A stretch of 64,000 nt of DNA from Symbiodinium natans (GCA_905221605.1 CAJNDS010000454.1:64001-128000), one strand, 5' to 3'. Counted from the first letter of the stretch, positions 18,929 to 29,475 are shown. Notes: generated by a model from the sequence alone, not told the origin. Numbers and translations are program-made.

Positions 18929-19522
18929 CTTCCATGGCAGCGAAAAGGAGCAGTGTAACAAAAATGTGCCTGCCCAGCGGAATGCTGACCTTTTCCTAAG
19001 ACGCCTGGTAAGGAGAAAAGCCTGCTACTTGAAGAAGTGCTGCCGAAAGGCCACAGTCGGAAGGCAAAAAGAATTGACACGGAAGTCCAGAAAGGGAGTG
19101 GGAAAAGAAAAAGCGCCAGTCTTCATCACGCACTCCTTGCAGCGGGGTTGCACTATGGAGTAGCATCTCCAATCCTACCAAGAAACTGCCACCTGCTGTA
19201 CGACAGCTTGGTGTCGAGCTCCAATCAGCATGTCTAGATGACAATACTTTCGTACTCAATCCTCCAGTAGAATATCTCCCATGTCTGCGAATACTGCATG
19301 ATGAACGCCTGTGAATCTACAGTCAGGGCAGGGGACTTTCTTGAGAGGAGCTGCCTTCTTGATCGACTACCCCATTCCAGTGCCCCGTCGAGGGCAAGAT
19401 GGCCCCTATCATGTGCTGTGAGAGTTTTGGGACTTGAACATACTCTAGACTGTAGATGACTTTAGAGCGAGGAGGGCTTAGGACAGAAGTCACTCTTGTT
19501 CTTGTAGGCAAAGAGAGATCAC

Positions 19523-19686
19523 CAACCGCCCCACCCCTGTCGGCGGCCCTCCTGGAGGCGATCCACGGCCTCGTTCCAGTTGCTCTGGGCGGCTGAAGGG
19601 CTGTTGAACACGTTTCCGAACTTCGAGAAGAAGCCGCAGTCCGTAGGTACCAAATACCAGAATCCCACACCCGACGGCGTGCAGAC
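19523..19686 (-). CDS. Exon, intron-rich minus-strand gene
   Basis: Acceptor CAG at 19689-19687; the donor is uncertain (GTTGGT or GTGATC near 19526-19521). It reads VCTPSGVGFWYLVPTDCGFF and SAAQSNWNEAVDRLQEGR. The Cys pairs and the polar helix suit a secreted protein. Its phase does not directly follow the 19871-19917 exon, so a small exon may be missing between them. Confidence 0.5.
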
Positions 19687-19870
19687 CTGAGCGCTGCTTC
19701 TGGCTTGGGGGGGCGGGGGAGCTGCTAGTCCCCTGTGATGGCTCAGCGACCTACCCCAGCTTGGTTTTCTCGCTCCCTTACATAAACTACCCGTTTCCCG
19801 CTTAGAGGTCCACCTGGCCCAGGTCGTGCTTTTGAAACTGGCCGACCACACCGTTAAAGAAGCTTCGTAC

Positions 19871-19917
19871 CTCGCTTGTAGCTGTTGTCCTTGGTGTCGC
19901 TGAGATTCTCACGCTTG
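19871..19917 (-). CDS. 47-bp exon, phase-consistent with 20090-20218
   Basis: Acceptor CTCCAG and donor GAG|GTACGA. It reads KRENLSDTKDNSYKR. The two bases left by the previous exon plus its first base make an Arg codon, so the frame continues. Confidence 0.5.
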
Positions 19918-20089
19918 CTGGAGGAACTTGAGACCAAACGGGCGTTCACGAAAAGGGGTCCAGGTTCACGACATGGACCCAGAGAATCAAATCGAAAGCC
20001 CAAAATCACTGGACACGATGTAGTATATAACAGGAACGCAAACTTCTCAAGAGCTTCCACTGTGGACTTTCTGCATGTCGGGCTATTGC

Positions 20090-20218
20090 CGTCCCAGGTT
20101 CAGGCCTTGCTTGAGCGTCCCCGTGTTCTTCTTGGCATTAGCCATAAGAACTTTGGCGGAGTCCCCGAACTTCTCGGTACCCCGTGCGATCAAGGAACCT
20201 ATGCCCGAGTTGGCATTC
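20090..20218 (-). CDS. Exon with GC-type donor
   Basis: Acceptor CTGAG|G and donor GGGACG|GCAATA. It reads NANSGIGSLIARGTEKFGDS and AKVLMANAKKNTGTLKQG. Its first base completes the Lys codon begun by the upstream exon (AA|G). A 74-bp intron separates the two. Confidence 0.6.
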
Positions 20219-20292
20219 CTCAGCGCACGATGCTTCCGACAGCACAAGGGAACATGACAAACGCTGTTCGCACAAAAACGGTTGAAACGTAC

Positions 20293-20474
20293 TTGTTTCC
20301 AGCGACTATTCCAAATTCAACCAGGCTCTGCATGGTATCGTAGACAACATTCCAAGCCTCATCTAGGCCGCCGGTGACACGATCCTTGCAGGACGACACG
20401 CTGTTGCAGCCTGTCTTGGTGATGAACTTGGCATAGCTGCGATACTCGCTCTGCACGGCACTTCCGATCATCTC
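20293..20474 (-). CDS. Exon with strong GTACGT donor
   Basis: Acceptor TGTGGCAG and donor AACAA|GTACGT. It reads EMIGSAVQSEYRSYAKFITK, then TGCNSVSSCKDRVTGGLDEA and WNVVYDTMQSLVEFGIVAGN. Frame and phase join the next exon at 20218 exactly, which is good evidence for real splicing. The protein family is not recognised. Confidence 0.65.
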
Positions 20475-21546
20475 CTGCCACAAGGCTGTGCAGAGCAAGA
20501 AGCTCAAACTACTTTCTCGCTCCCGAAACCACCAAGCTTGTTGCCCTCCTCCCACCCGTCTCCCACCCACGGCACCCTTCGAATCCACAGAATCAAGAGC
20601 CTCCAAACAGCTTGCCGCATCCAGCGCAACGTCACATGAGGAAGCAGCTGTGCAACTTTTAGCCTTCTTCCAAAAGTTACCTGGGGCTGGTCAAAGAGAG
20701 GGTCCCAATCGGACCCATGCCAGACGAACACCCTAGCAAGGGTCTTTACGACTGCCGAAAGATTCGTTGAAGATCATGGAAACCTCCACTTGAGACCAGC
20801 TTTGACTGAGCTTGCATGGCTCTTTTGTGTAGGGCTCCGGCCTATGTATGAACACTTCTGGCATGCATTGACTAAGAGAAGAAGACTGGATTCTCTCGCT
20901 TTTAAGCGTCTATCAGAACTACATGGCTGTGTCACGTTGCCTCGAAAATCCCAACTATATTTCAAACCGCAAAGGGAGGGGGGGAAAGGGTCAGGCCCAA
21001 TAAGGCCTGAAAGCATCGCTTATGAGTCTTCTGCTACATTAAGGTACTCCTCGCCTTGCCAACATACCTCCCCACATTCCCAAAAGGATTTCGGTTGCAG
21101 GCTCCAGTTGCATCCTTTGAAGCCGCTCCACCGTCTTCGCCGACCGTACTTGCAACTCCTCAGTAGCACATATGAGTCTGAGATGAACTCCGGCCGAAGA
21201 CAAAGTCGGCCTTAGGACGGAACCCAATCGAAGTTGAACGAAATTCTCGGGTGGTCTGCACTTTCAACGGAGGCATCTGTAACAGGACAGGTTCAGCCTC
21301 CGAATACAGAGATTCCAAGCTTCGGTTTTGGCTACAAGCAATCGTGACAGGGTTTTGAATAAGGATACGTACAACTTGGGATTTCTCAGGCTGTCGAAAT
21401 GATCTCTGTGTCTGTGTTTGAGGATTCGTTGAAGAGCCAAGACTGTAGATGCTGCGCCAGGGGTGGGATTGGAAAAGTGTAAGCTCAAGCAGTAGCGGGA
21501 TCAAGCAGGGCTTGTGGGGGTGACGGATGTGCTCCGAGAGTCTTGC

Positions 21547-21649
21547 CCGTATCCCAGCCGCAGATCGCGCCATCCACCACGCTCTTCACGCCTTGGCCGA
21601 CTACGCAGTCTACTCGAGCGAACAACGGCGTTGGCGCAAACTGACCTCT
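21547..21649 (-). CDS. Exon with GC-type donor
   Basis: Acceptor CTTTTTCAG with a good pyrimidine run, donor ATACGG|GCAAGA. It starts in phase 0 and reads RGQFAPTPLFARVDCVVGQG, then VKSVVDGAICGWDT. Phase agrees with the upstream exon ending at 22250. Confidence 0.6.
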
Positions 21650-22249
21650 CTGAAAAAGCGAGGGTCGGGCCCTGGCAACAGAAATCGCAGCATCTATGTG
21701 CATAAAAGACACCACATATGGCTGCGTCGGTCACGCTGCCCCAGCAGGACGACCCGCCGACCCCGCTACGATAGGACAGCAGCGATCGCGCATCGCCTTT
21801 GGAAGTTGCCCCATGTTGCGCTTCGTATGAGCGGATGGGAGAAATTTACTAAGCGGTACACCTCAGTCAGCATCAACGGATGGATTAGATCCCATGAACG
21901 TGAGTGAAGAGCATTGAAACCCCGTGTGTGAGAGGGTTTGCGGTAATGTACTTGCACAGAGGACCACCTGTACAGGCCTGGACTAAAAGACGTCCCTTCG
22001 AATGAGCTCACACTGTCAAAAGGTCTTGCGGGAAAACGGCCTTGTGGCGGATCGGATAAAGGCTCCTGAAGACACGACTGTTGCTTGTTGTAGAGAAGGA
22101 TGTCACGGATGCTTCCCAAACACAAGAACATGGAGTGCAAGGGTTGAACTGCTCATGCAACTTTGACAACTTATCCGAAGTCTTGTATGTTTGGATGCGG
22201 TTCCTTCAACACAGTTGGACCCTTAACAGTCCTCCCACAAGGATGGTAC

Positions 22250-22340
22250 GTCATCGTCTGGGTCTTCCAGCAGGCTCTCGTTGGACTTCAGATGCTCATG
22301 ATGGGAGGCAACGAAGCGGATCTGCTTCTGGGAATTCTGC
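22250..22340 (-). CDS. 91-bp exon
   Basis: Acceptor GCCTAG|G, donor GATGAC|GTACCA. It reads QNSQKQIRFVASHHEHLKSN and ESLLEDPDDD. The first base completes an Arg codon (AG|G) left by the exon at 23170-23344 and the end is in phase 0, matching the next exon. The plus strand here also has an open frame, but it lacks this splice consistency. Confidence 0.6.
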
Positions 22341-23026
22341 CTAGGCGCGCTTGGCACATGATACAGGCAACGTCCTCATCTTTAGCATTCCTCCTTGCTC
22401 TCTCTCTCTCTCCCTTTCCCGCCTGCTGGTGTTGCGTCTTTGTCTTCTTCTTATTCTTCTTTTCTTCATCTCAACGGGCATGGGGAGGGTGCCGTGCCCA
22501 AAGCTCGTCTGTGGTCTATCGGTCTATCGGTGCCAGCATTTGGGAATTGCCGTATGGCCCACTGACAAACCTTGGGGTCGACACTGAGCTCGGCTTGCTC
22601 AACTGCTCTGGCCATGATCCCCGTCCATGTGGTGTCTGCCTTCCCTTGAGAGCAGTGGCTGATTGGCCCATGCCATGGTGCAGTCGAGGCCTTCAGCGGG
22701 GTAGTCGGAGACCTTCGGCGACCCTGGTGAGGACTGCGCATTTGTGCATCCTGCTGCTGTTGGTGCCTTGTGCCTTTATCCCACTCCTGCTTGTGATCTT
22801 GCTGTTGGTGCCAGCTCTGCGCCGATCTCCTGATTGTTCTTCCCCGAAGGTGCCATTGTGCTCGCTGAGGCCACCCGCTTGTCATTGTACCCTAGACATT
22901 GCAAATTTAGGTTTCGCCCCTCAGTGCTCCCATGTTCGTTTTGCCTTTGCCAACACAGCTCGCTTGTGCCTGGGTTGCCCAATCGCTGGATTGACCTGAC
23001 CGGCTGGTACCCCATTATCAGTGCAT

Positions 23027-23145
23027 TCCCTGCCTTCCCTCCCTTCCCTCCCTTCCCTCCTTCCCTCCCTTCCCTCCCTTCCCTCCCCTCCCCTCCCTTC
23101 CCCCCTTCCCTCCCTTCCCTCCCTTCCCTCCTTTCCCCGCTCTCT
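23027..23145 (+). repeat. Pyrimidine mirror-like (CCCTTCCCT)n tract
   Basis: About 120 bases of pure C/T built from CCTTCCCT units, lying in the intron between 23170 and 22340. A shorter (CT)n run lies at 22398-22415. Pure purine/pyrimidine tracts of this kind can form triplex DNA. Confidence 0.85.
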
Positions 23146-23169
23146 GACAAAGTCATTAGCTATCAACAC

Positions 23170-23344
23170 CTGAAGTCTGAGACAAGCCACGCGGTCCACT
23201 TCTCGCTGTTCGCAGCGAGGGAGACTTGGTCGGGCGTGTCCCAAAAAATGGCGCATGTCCATGACTCGTTCTGCGGGCAGTTCAGGTGGCACTGGGCATA
23301 GTAGGCCAGCTGCCCTGAATACACAGCCTTGTAGCAAGAGACAC
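23170..23344 (-). CDS. Exon encoding a Cys-rich segment
   Basis: Acceptor GCTCAG, donor TTCAG|GTGTTG. It reads VSCYKAVYSGQLAYYAQCHL, then NCPQNESWTCAIFWDTPDQV and SLAANSEKWTAWLVSDF. Paired Cys residues and an N-glycosylation sequon (NES) suggest a secreted or surface domain. Phases match on both sides. Confidence 0.65.
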
Positions 23345-23481
23345 CTGAGCTGTTTTCACAACCTTACCTGCGCAGCCCCACATCCCAATCCACGACTGAC
23401 ATTGCATGTATTGCATGAGGCTGGGCTTGGGACTTTCCCCAATGATAGTGCTGTACGAATATCAGAATTTTGACGAGACAC

Positions 23482-23604
23482 CTGTTGTTGACGAATTGCA
23501 ACCGCCGAGGGGATGCACGCACTTAGTGCAGTTGGAGACCAGGTCATCCATCAGAGCGGAGGAGACCGCGTCCGCATCACTCACATCTGCCAGCGTGAGA
23601 TTGC
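23482..23604 (-). CDS. Exon encoding a Cys-rich segment
   Basis: Acceptor TTTCAAAG|G, donor ACAACAG|GTGTCT. It reads NLTLADVSDADAVSSALMDD, then LVSNCTKCVHPLGGCNSSTT. Leftover base G joins GT of the next exon to make Gly. Two sequons (NLT, NCT) and three Cys fit a secreted protein. Confidence 0.6.
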
Positions 23605-23859
23605 CTTTGAAACCAGGTTCGGATGGGAACGAGGCACCACATACTGAACTCATCCAGAATAGCATCCCAGGAAGGGATGTATAGGCTTCTTTCTACACAA
23701 CACTCCCTGTGTTCCATAGTTTTGCGCACCCTGTACAAGCGCATGAGTCACGTGATTGTGCTAGACCTTCTGCCTCCTTCATCCCATGACCAACCTCTTA
23801 CAAGAACAACGCTTGATCACTCCAGAGCTTGTCAGGGCTTCAATAGAGCTTCCAGGTAC

Positions 23860-23979
23860 CCGTCTTGGTCTCGTGCCACAAGAAGCAGGTATCTGGTGTT
23901 CCTGCATCCGTAGCATTTGGGAAACCCATGCCATTTGCATCTGCTTCGCACGCCTTAGCTACGGTAGAACGGTAGGACC
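23860..23979 (-). CDS. Exon encoding a Cys-containing segment
   Basis: Acceptor CTTGTTAG|G, donor AAGACGG|GTACCT. It reads SYRSTVAKACEADANGMGFP, then NATDAGTPDTCFLWHETKT. Its leftover G plus GC from the next exon gives Gly, so the frame continues. The upstream partner is not identified with certainty. Confidence 0.6.
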
Positions 23980-25206
23980 CTAACAAGCTCAAAACATCTT
24001 TAAGCAGATTCTCGAACCCTCCTGGAGCGGAGCCTACGTGCAATTGCGGGATCCGCAATGTGCACATGACCAATGAATCCATGATCACTGATCGGGATAG
24101 AAACAACCCAAAACAAAAAGGAATTCCACGGCCAGCTCTGAAGCCTGTGCGCCAAGCACAGGTGATGGGCACTCCTGAGTCCATCTGAGAAGCATCAACT
24201 TCACTGAGTGGACGCGACAGTTGTGTCATCGTGTCATCGCGGCTTCTCTATACCGTTGCCACCCTCACAGTCACGGCTTCCCTGCTGAGATGTTGAACTC
24301 ATGACAACTTGCATCCTGAAGCAAGACGTGCCATTGGTTGAAGGCCCCGCGCCTGGATCGTCGAAGCTTCCTCTTTGTGGTTGAGCTTGGCACGATGGAA
24401 GGCCTTCCTGGGTCTGAGATATTGAAACTCGAAGTTCTGAACATGCAATAGAAACCCGAAGACGCTTGTTGCGCAAGTTTGGAGCATGCTCAGTCGTTTT
24501 GAAGATACACACGTCAGTAGCCGCAGTGAACAACTGAATCCTTACCTGGGCTTGGGATTTAGAAGTGATTTAGTTCATTGTGAAACTTGCATGGTGCGAC
24601 CGAGTCTCTGCACAAGCCCCGACGAACTGCAGCTGGATGACTGCTCCCCGGTGGCCCAAACAAAAGAGGCACCGGCCACGAGGATCAACGCTTGGGTAAA
24701 GTGGGCCATGACCATGGCTCAAAACCTGAGTTCTTCAGATCTGGGAGCCCCTTAACTTTTACAAGGAATGACCACGGCTCAAAGCTGTGCTTGGGGAAGG
24801 GTTATTTTCCTTTGCGATACCTAAGCTGGGCCCGTAGAGGTCCTACAGCTGTCCCGTAGCACACACGGCCCAGCGGGTTCCCCCATAACATTCAATGGAG
24901 GAAGGGAACCCTTAAAACTGCATGAAGGGTTACAAGTTAAGAACCATCCCTCTTTGTTCGCTTGTCGGGTTCTCATAACTCATACTAGCAACAAAGTGCA
25001 AAAGATGCCAAAGCAGCGCCCAGAAACAGAAGGTACAAACGAGTAGTGTAAGGTGAACCGTAGGATGTGTAGAGCTTGGAGCATTGCGGTGACCAACAGC
25101 AAACATTGCAACTGAATGATCACCTCCACGACGACTATCTCTGAAGAGAGGCCAGCAAAACTTGAAGTATCGGATGACTGGGACATGGGGGATGACTAAA
25201 TCTTAC
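23980..25206. other. Presumed intronic sequence, possibly one more exon
   Basis: A frame near 24300-24480 (minus) reads mildly like protein but its junction to the exon at 25207 would create a stop. Two similar short passages, ATGACC(A/G)CGGCTCAAA-like, occur near 24707 and 24768. No other structure seen. Confidence 0.35.
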
Positions 25207-25398
25207 CACATCTGCAAGCATAGGTTGTCTAGTTTTGCATCAAGTACAAACACATTCGCAAGGTCCATAGCAAGATTTGGGGTCAGGGTGTCAGGATTGC
25301 AGCTTTCGGCATGCCGCTGCTCTGCGCATGAGGAGCAGAGGCACAGTTCAACGACCACCTTGTCCGGCATGCGTTCACTCAGTAAGTCTCCGGGCACC
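25207..25398 (-). CDS. Exon with consensus GTAAGA donor
   Basis: Acceptor CACTGCAG and donor ATGTG|GTAAGA at 25206. It reads MPDKVVVELCLCSSCAEQRH, then NPDTLTPNLAMDLANVFVLD. PNLAMDLA resembles PNLVMDIE in the 15.4-16.1 kb ORF, which supports a single gene. Immediately upstream a minus frame (LQHIAKTWAQLAALAMVAFD) also looks coding, but I could not fix its splice borders. Confidence 0.6.
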
Positions 25399-25806
25399 CT
25401 GCAGTGAAGAGGTCGCGATTGCAAAATCAAATGCGACCATAGCCAGCGCTGCCAGTTGAGCCCAGGTCTTCGCAATGTGTTGCAACTCCTCCGCTGGGCC
25501 CTTACCACGCAGAAGTCACGGGGAGTTCCTTGTGGATCGGACCCAGAGAACAAAACAATCATGCCACGACAAGTACTTAAAACATGTGACCGCAACTGGG
25601 AGATGCCAAAGTGTGAAGGTGCCTGGCGCCAAATCAAGCACTGCAGTGAGTGCACTAATTACCAGAAAGCATGTTTAACAGTGCATTCTGCAAAAGTTCC
25701 CTAGACAAGTCGTAGGCACTTAGTTCGTGCCGTAGCGCATGCTACAAAACAGGAATCGCCTTCTCGTTTGGATGGCTCATCCGAGTGCGTTCACATTTTC
25801 ACATTC
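25399..25806. other. Possible further exon, then 3' flank of the cellulase gene
   Basis: The minus frame at about 25399-25495 is helical and hydrophobic (ALAMVAFDFAIATSS), preceded by CCCAG. The rest up to 25806 shows nothing clear. Confidence 0.35.
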
Positions 25807-27204
25807 TCACACCAGAGGGACTGTCGAACCCAGGTCGCCGTATCTGATGTTTGTGAAGGTGACGGACATGGGGCCATGCTGCTCAGCGTGGCGCAGGTTG
25901 TCCTCACGGCTGCCGTAATGGAAGGAGCAAGGACCACGCTTGATGCCAGGCTGGCTCATGTCCTCGTCGAAGCGAGCCTTCTCGCCATCAAGCCACAGCA
26001 TGCGGTCGAAGTCAGAGTCCCAGATAGACATCGACAAGACCATTCCACGACCCATAGCCTCACCCATGGCCTTCAGACCACCCAGATCCCTGTGGCCGTT
26101 CGTCTTCTGCTTGAAGACCTGGTTCTGCTCATTGCACATAGCCTCCGTCAGAGAGTCACCGCCGTTCGGCAGGAGAGTGGTCTTAGAGTTCTGAACGACC
26201 TGATTGTTCTGCACGTAGAAGCGGCGGACTTCGACGAGGTCGCCATGGTCGGTACCGTCATGGGTGAGGAATTGTGTGACGACCGTCATGGGCTTTGATG
26301 TGTCCACAGCAAAGTCCTGGCCGGCACCCCAGAACTGCGGGTTGCCCATGCGGTGGTCACTGAAGCCGCAGCCATCCTTGTCACAGAACCCAAGCTTTCC
26401 CTGGCCCTTGTCGCCACATTGATCTGCGCCCTCGCAAATCGCTTGTTTCTCACGGTTGCAGGGGTGGGTTGTGAAGACCCCGGCATCACGATTGGCCTCA
26501 AGAATGTCCAGCTCAGCGCAGCAGTAGCCATACTTGCCCTGGTGTCCGCCCACAATGATCTTGCCATCGGGGTTCTCTGCCGAAAGCACCTTCTCCCAGC
26601 CTATCAGGTTGGCTTCGCCCCGGATGAAATTCATGTGCGGGCACTGGGCGTCGCAATAGCCAGTGCCGTACTTAGCACCGCCCGGGTTGCTGCCGCTGCG
26701 GTCACCGGACTCGTCCATCTCAACGAAGTACAAAGCTGCATTCAGGCCGCAAGGAAGAGTGGAAAGGTCTACATCAAAGGTGAACTCCTTATTCTTCAAC
26801 TTGAACATCTTGTACTTATTCGGACCGTCAAGCATGTAGACTCGCGGGCCCTTGGGCCAGTCTAGCTTGATGCCGTTCTGGACCTGATGGGCCCCATAAT
26901 TCTGCGTGTAACCATTTTGGTCCACCCCTTCCATGGCACAATTCCTAGAGCAAGTGGCTGGATCCGGGCACAAGGCCGTGTCCCAGAATTCGCCAGGCAA
27001 GCAGTTGTTGTAGCCATCCTTGTTGTGCATCCACCGCCACTGCATGTCCATGACGATTTCTGCTTGTTCGACGTGGCAGCCGCCATACTTTCTGCAAGAT
27101 TGCACCGGCATTGGGATGTGGTACTCCGGCATGTTGCCTTGCTGCTGACCAGCCACCGCAGCGGCCAGGCTAGCAGCGACCGCGTAGCCCACCAAAGCAG
27201 GCAT
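25807..27204 (-). CDS. Secreted GH7 family cellulase (cellobiohydrolase-like)
   Basis: 465 residues from the ATG at 27204, in one uninterrupted frame. This start is chosen because the frame upstream runs through a spliced-leader relic and has no earlier ATG. Residues 1-20 form a signal peptide (hydrophobic core, ...AAAVAG). GH7 landmarks in order: LPCGLNAALYFVEMDESGD (150-168), YGTGYCDAQCP (179-189), the active site CCAELDILEA with nucleophile Glu231, Asp233 and acid/base Glu236 (Glu231 codon 26512-26514), and MVLSMSIWDSDFDRMLWLD (388-406). Many Cys residues fit the disulfide-rich GH7 core. There is no linker or cellulose-binding module, so it is catalytic core only. GH7 enzymes hydrolyse beta-1,4-glucan; in dinoflagellates such cellulases act on the cellulosic thecal wall (established for the group). 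All catalytic residues are present, so it is probably functional. Confidence 0.93.
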   Translation of the reverse strand: MPALVGYAVAASLAAAVAGQQQGNMPEYHIPMPVQSCRKYGGCHVEQAEIVMDMQWRWMHNKDGYNNCLPGEFWDTALCPDPATCSRNCAMEGVDQNGYTQNYGAHQVQNGIKLDWPKGPRVYMLDGPNKYKMFKLKNKEFTFDVDLSTLPCGLNAALYFVEMDESGDRSGSNPGGAKYGTGYCDAQCPHMNFIRGEANLIGWEKVLSAENPDGKIIVGGHQGKYGYCCAELDILEANRDAGVFTTHPCNREKQAICEGADQCGDKGQGKLGFCDKDGCGFSDHRMGNPQFWGAGQDFAVDTSKPMTVVTQFLTHDGTDHGDLVEVRRFYVQNNQVVQNSKTTLLPNGGDSLTEAMCNEQNQVFKQKTNGHRDLGGLKAMGEAMGRGMVLSMSIWDSDFDRMLWLDGEKARFDEDMSQPGIKRGPCSFHYGSREDNLRHAEQHGPMSVTFTNIRYGDLGSTVPLV

Positions 27205-27263
27205 GGCTTCAAGACCTCTGTGACACCCGTGGGTTCGATCAAGCTTCTGTTCCCGAAGGAGGT

Positions 27264-27284
27264 CTTCAGCCCAAATGGCTACGC
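27264..27284 (-). other. Relic of the dinoflagellate spliced leader (DinoSL)
   Basis: The minus strand reads GCGTAGCCATTTGGGCTGAA followed by G, matching the conserved 21-base DinoSL tail (CGTAGCCATTTTGGCTCAAG preceded by C) at 18 of 21 positions. It lies 60 bases before the cellulase ATG on the coding strand, where a trans-spliced mRNA would carry it. This indicates that the gene copy came from a reverse-transcribed, trans-spliced mRNA. Confidence 0.8.
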
Positions 27285-28689
27285 CTCGACGCAATTTTCA
27301 ACTCTGCACGTGAGGTGCTAATTTTGGAACTGGCAAACGTACGAGTATGACGCAGTTGAGGGGTCTGCCCCTCCATAGATATGCAGGAAATTCAATTCTG
27401 TGCTAACTACGCATCCATGCAGCCATTGTACTGGGTTTTGGCTAGGAGTTAGGATTGGAGCCCAACTTTCTCTTCCCGGAAGAGAAGACGGACGCACGCA
27501 AACACATTTGCGAAGCACTAACAGCAAACGCTAGTGGGCATCCTTCCAGAGCGATTCAATGCAGTCCCTCACATGGTTCTTCGTGTTTGCTATGGTGTTT
27601 CCGGTAGGATACTCATTACCAAGACCCTCTTGGTACCCGTAATTAGGGATATATGGCCACTAACAGTGGGTACAGAGGCCCGAACAGGGGGTAAGTGGAG
27701 GGTCAAGGTATGGAACCCAGAAAGGAACAACGTCGGATGGTTCAGGTCGGTTGTAATTGTAAAGAGACAACGAATGAGTCCAGCAAATGACCGATAATTT
27801 GAGCATCGTGCATTGCAGTTCCGGCTGCAGACACGGTCGGAAACAAAAAATATCTTTGCCTACGAAAAATGTGGACAGAAAGTTTATCCATATCTTAGAG
27901 AAAAAACAATGTCTTGATTACAAAATTTGGAGAGTAGACAAAAAATCCACAAGGTTCTGATAATAGCCAAAACTTGTCTAAACTTGTCATTCACGCCGTA
28001 TCGCGTGCCTCCGGCCCTCAGGGTACTAAAATTGTACTATATACAATTCAACGAACATCCTCCTGGCTTCACGCGCCATCCCCACACATAATTCAGCGAA
28101 AAGCCTCCCAACTTCCCATGCCTTTTCGCGCCCGGCCTTCGATTCCGATTTAAATTCCTCGCGGCTATCCTACCTGCGCAGAAAAACATCGATTCAAGTC
28201 ATCCCCGCACCTAACGCATCATTCACGCCGTAGCAGCACAATTTCCCGAACATGTGCTTGGTTGCCAAAACACCAAGTTTGCGCGTGCTCGGTATCTCGG
28301 TTCGCTTTGGCGTCTGGAGGGCTTCGGCCTCCCAAGGCTACTCTACCGAGGCAGAGCTGGCTCAACCGCAGCCATTGTCGATGAGATCCTGGAAAGATTT
28401 CCAAGCCACAAAAAGTTGAGCCAGCTGAGATTTCCCACCGCAGAGATTACAAGAACTCCTCTTAAAAGGCCTAATTTTTTTGATCTTCGTATTCGCACGG
28501 CCTACAGCATATTTTAATGAAATGAGAGAGCCAATTAGCTGAGCGAACAAGGATATGCGCAAATGCTGTTTTCATTTCATGTTTCCTTTCACCTCTTTTG
28601 CACATTCATTCCCTTACAATTAAAGAGCGAATGAAATGAAATGCAAAGAGCGCACGCGTCGCTTTCTTGCGTCCTTGTGTCCACAAGAA
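27285..28689. other. No gene seen; A/T-richer stretch
   Basis: Upstream flank of the cellulase gene. No coding frame. 27840-28110 is A/T-rich compared with the rest. Any promoter of the cellulase would lie here, but no motif is recognisable. Confidence 0.5.
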
Positions 28690-29475
28690 GCTGACTGAGT
28701 AAGCTGAAATTTTCCAAGCCACAGAGACCTGAGTAAGCTGAGATTTCCAAGCCAGAACAAGCGGAAAAAGCTGAGATTGCCAAGCCATAACAAGCTGAGT
28801 AGGCTGAGATTTTCTAAGCCACAACAAGCTGAGTAAGCTGAGATTCCTACGCCACAGGCCACAAAAAGAGCTGAGTAAGCTGAGATTTCCAAACCACAAA
28901 AAGCACAATATACTGACTTCCGAGTCACAAAAAGCTGGGTAAGCTGAGATTTTCAAACCACAAAAAAGCGGAGAAAGCTGAAGCTAAGCTGAGCAAGTGA
29001 AAATGTTTAATCCACAACAAGCTGAGTGAGGAAGCTGCGATTTCCATGCAACAAAAAACTGAGCAAGCTGAGATTCTCCAAGCGACAACAAGCTGAGTAA
29101 GCTGAGATTTCCAAAGCGCAAAAGGCTGAGTAAGCTGAGATTTCCACGCCAAACAAAGCAAGCTGAGAAAGCTGAGATTTCCAAGCAATACACAGCTGAG
29201 TACGCTGAGATTTGCACGCCATAGACAGCTGAGTAAGATTAGATGTCCAAACTTCAAAAAGCTGAATAAGCTGAGATTCTAAGCCACAAAAATCTGAAAT
29301 AAGCTGGGTTTTCAAAAAGGCCACAAGAAGCCGGTTAAGCTGAGATTTTCCAAGCCATGAAAAGCTGAGTAGGCTGAGATTTCTCAAAGCCACAAAAGCT
29401 GAATAAGCTGAGATCTCCAAGCCACAAAAAGCTGAGTAAGCTGAGATTTCCAAGCCATAAAAGCTGAGTAAGCAA
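28690..29475 (-). repeat. ~36-bp satellite-like tandem array
   Basis: About 20 imperfect copies of a unit close to AGCTGAGTAAGCTGAG plus ATTTCCAAGCCACAAA, with unit length 30-40. On the minus strand it reads as repeating LAWKSQLTQL-like peptide in all frames, an effect of the repeat and not evidence for a gene. Divergence between units argues for an old array. Confidence 0.85.

Noticed and set aside
22163-22999. 278-codon plus-strand frame across 22.2-23.0 kb
   Set aside because: Overlaps a phase-consistent minus-strand exon and is driven by CT-rich simple sequence.
24700-24790. Two ATGACC...GGCTCAAA passages resembling the spliced-leader tail
   Set aside because: The TTTT core is missing and no gene follows at the right distance.
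28690-29475. Regular ~36-bp repeat that could suggest a CRISPR array
   Set aside because: Units are diverged throughout with no constant repeat and variable spacer, and the host is eukaryotic.
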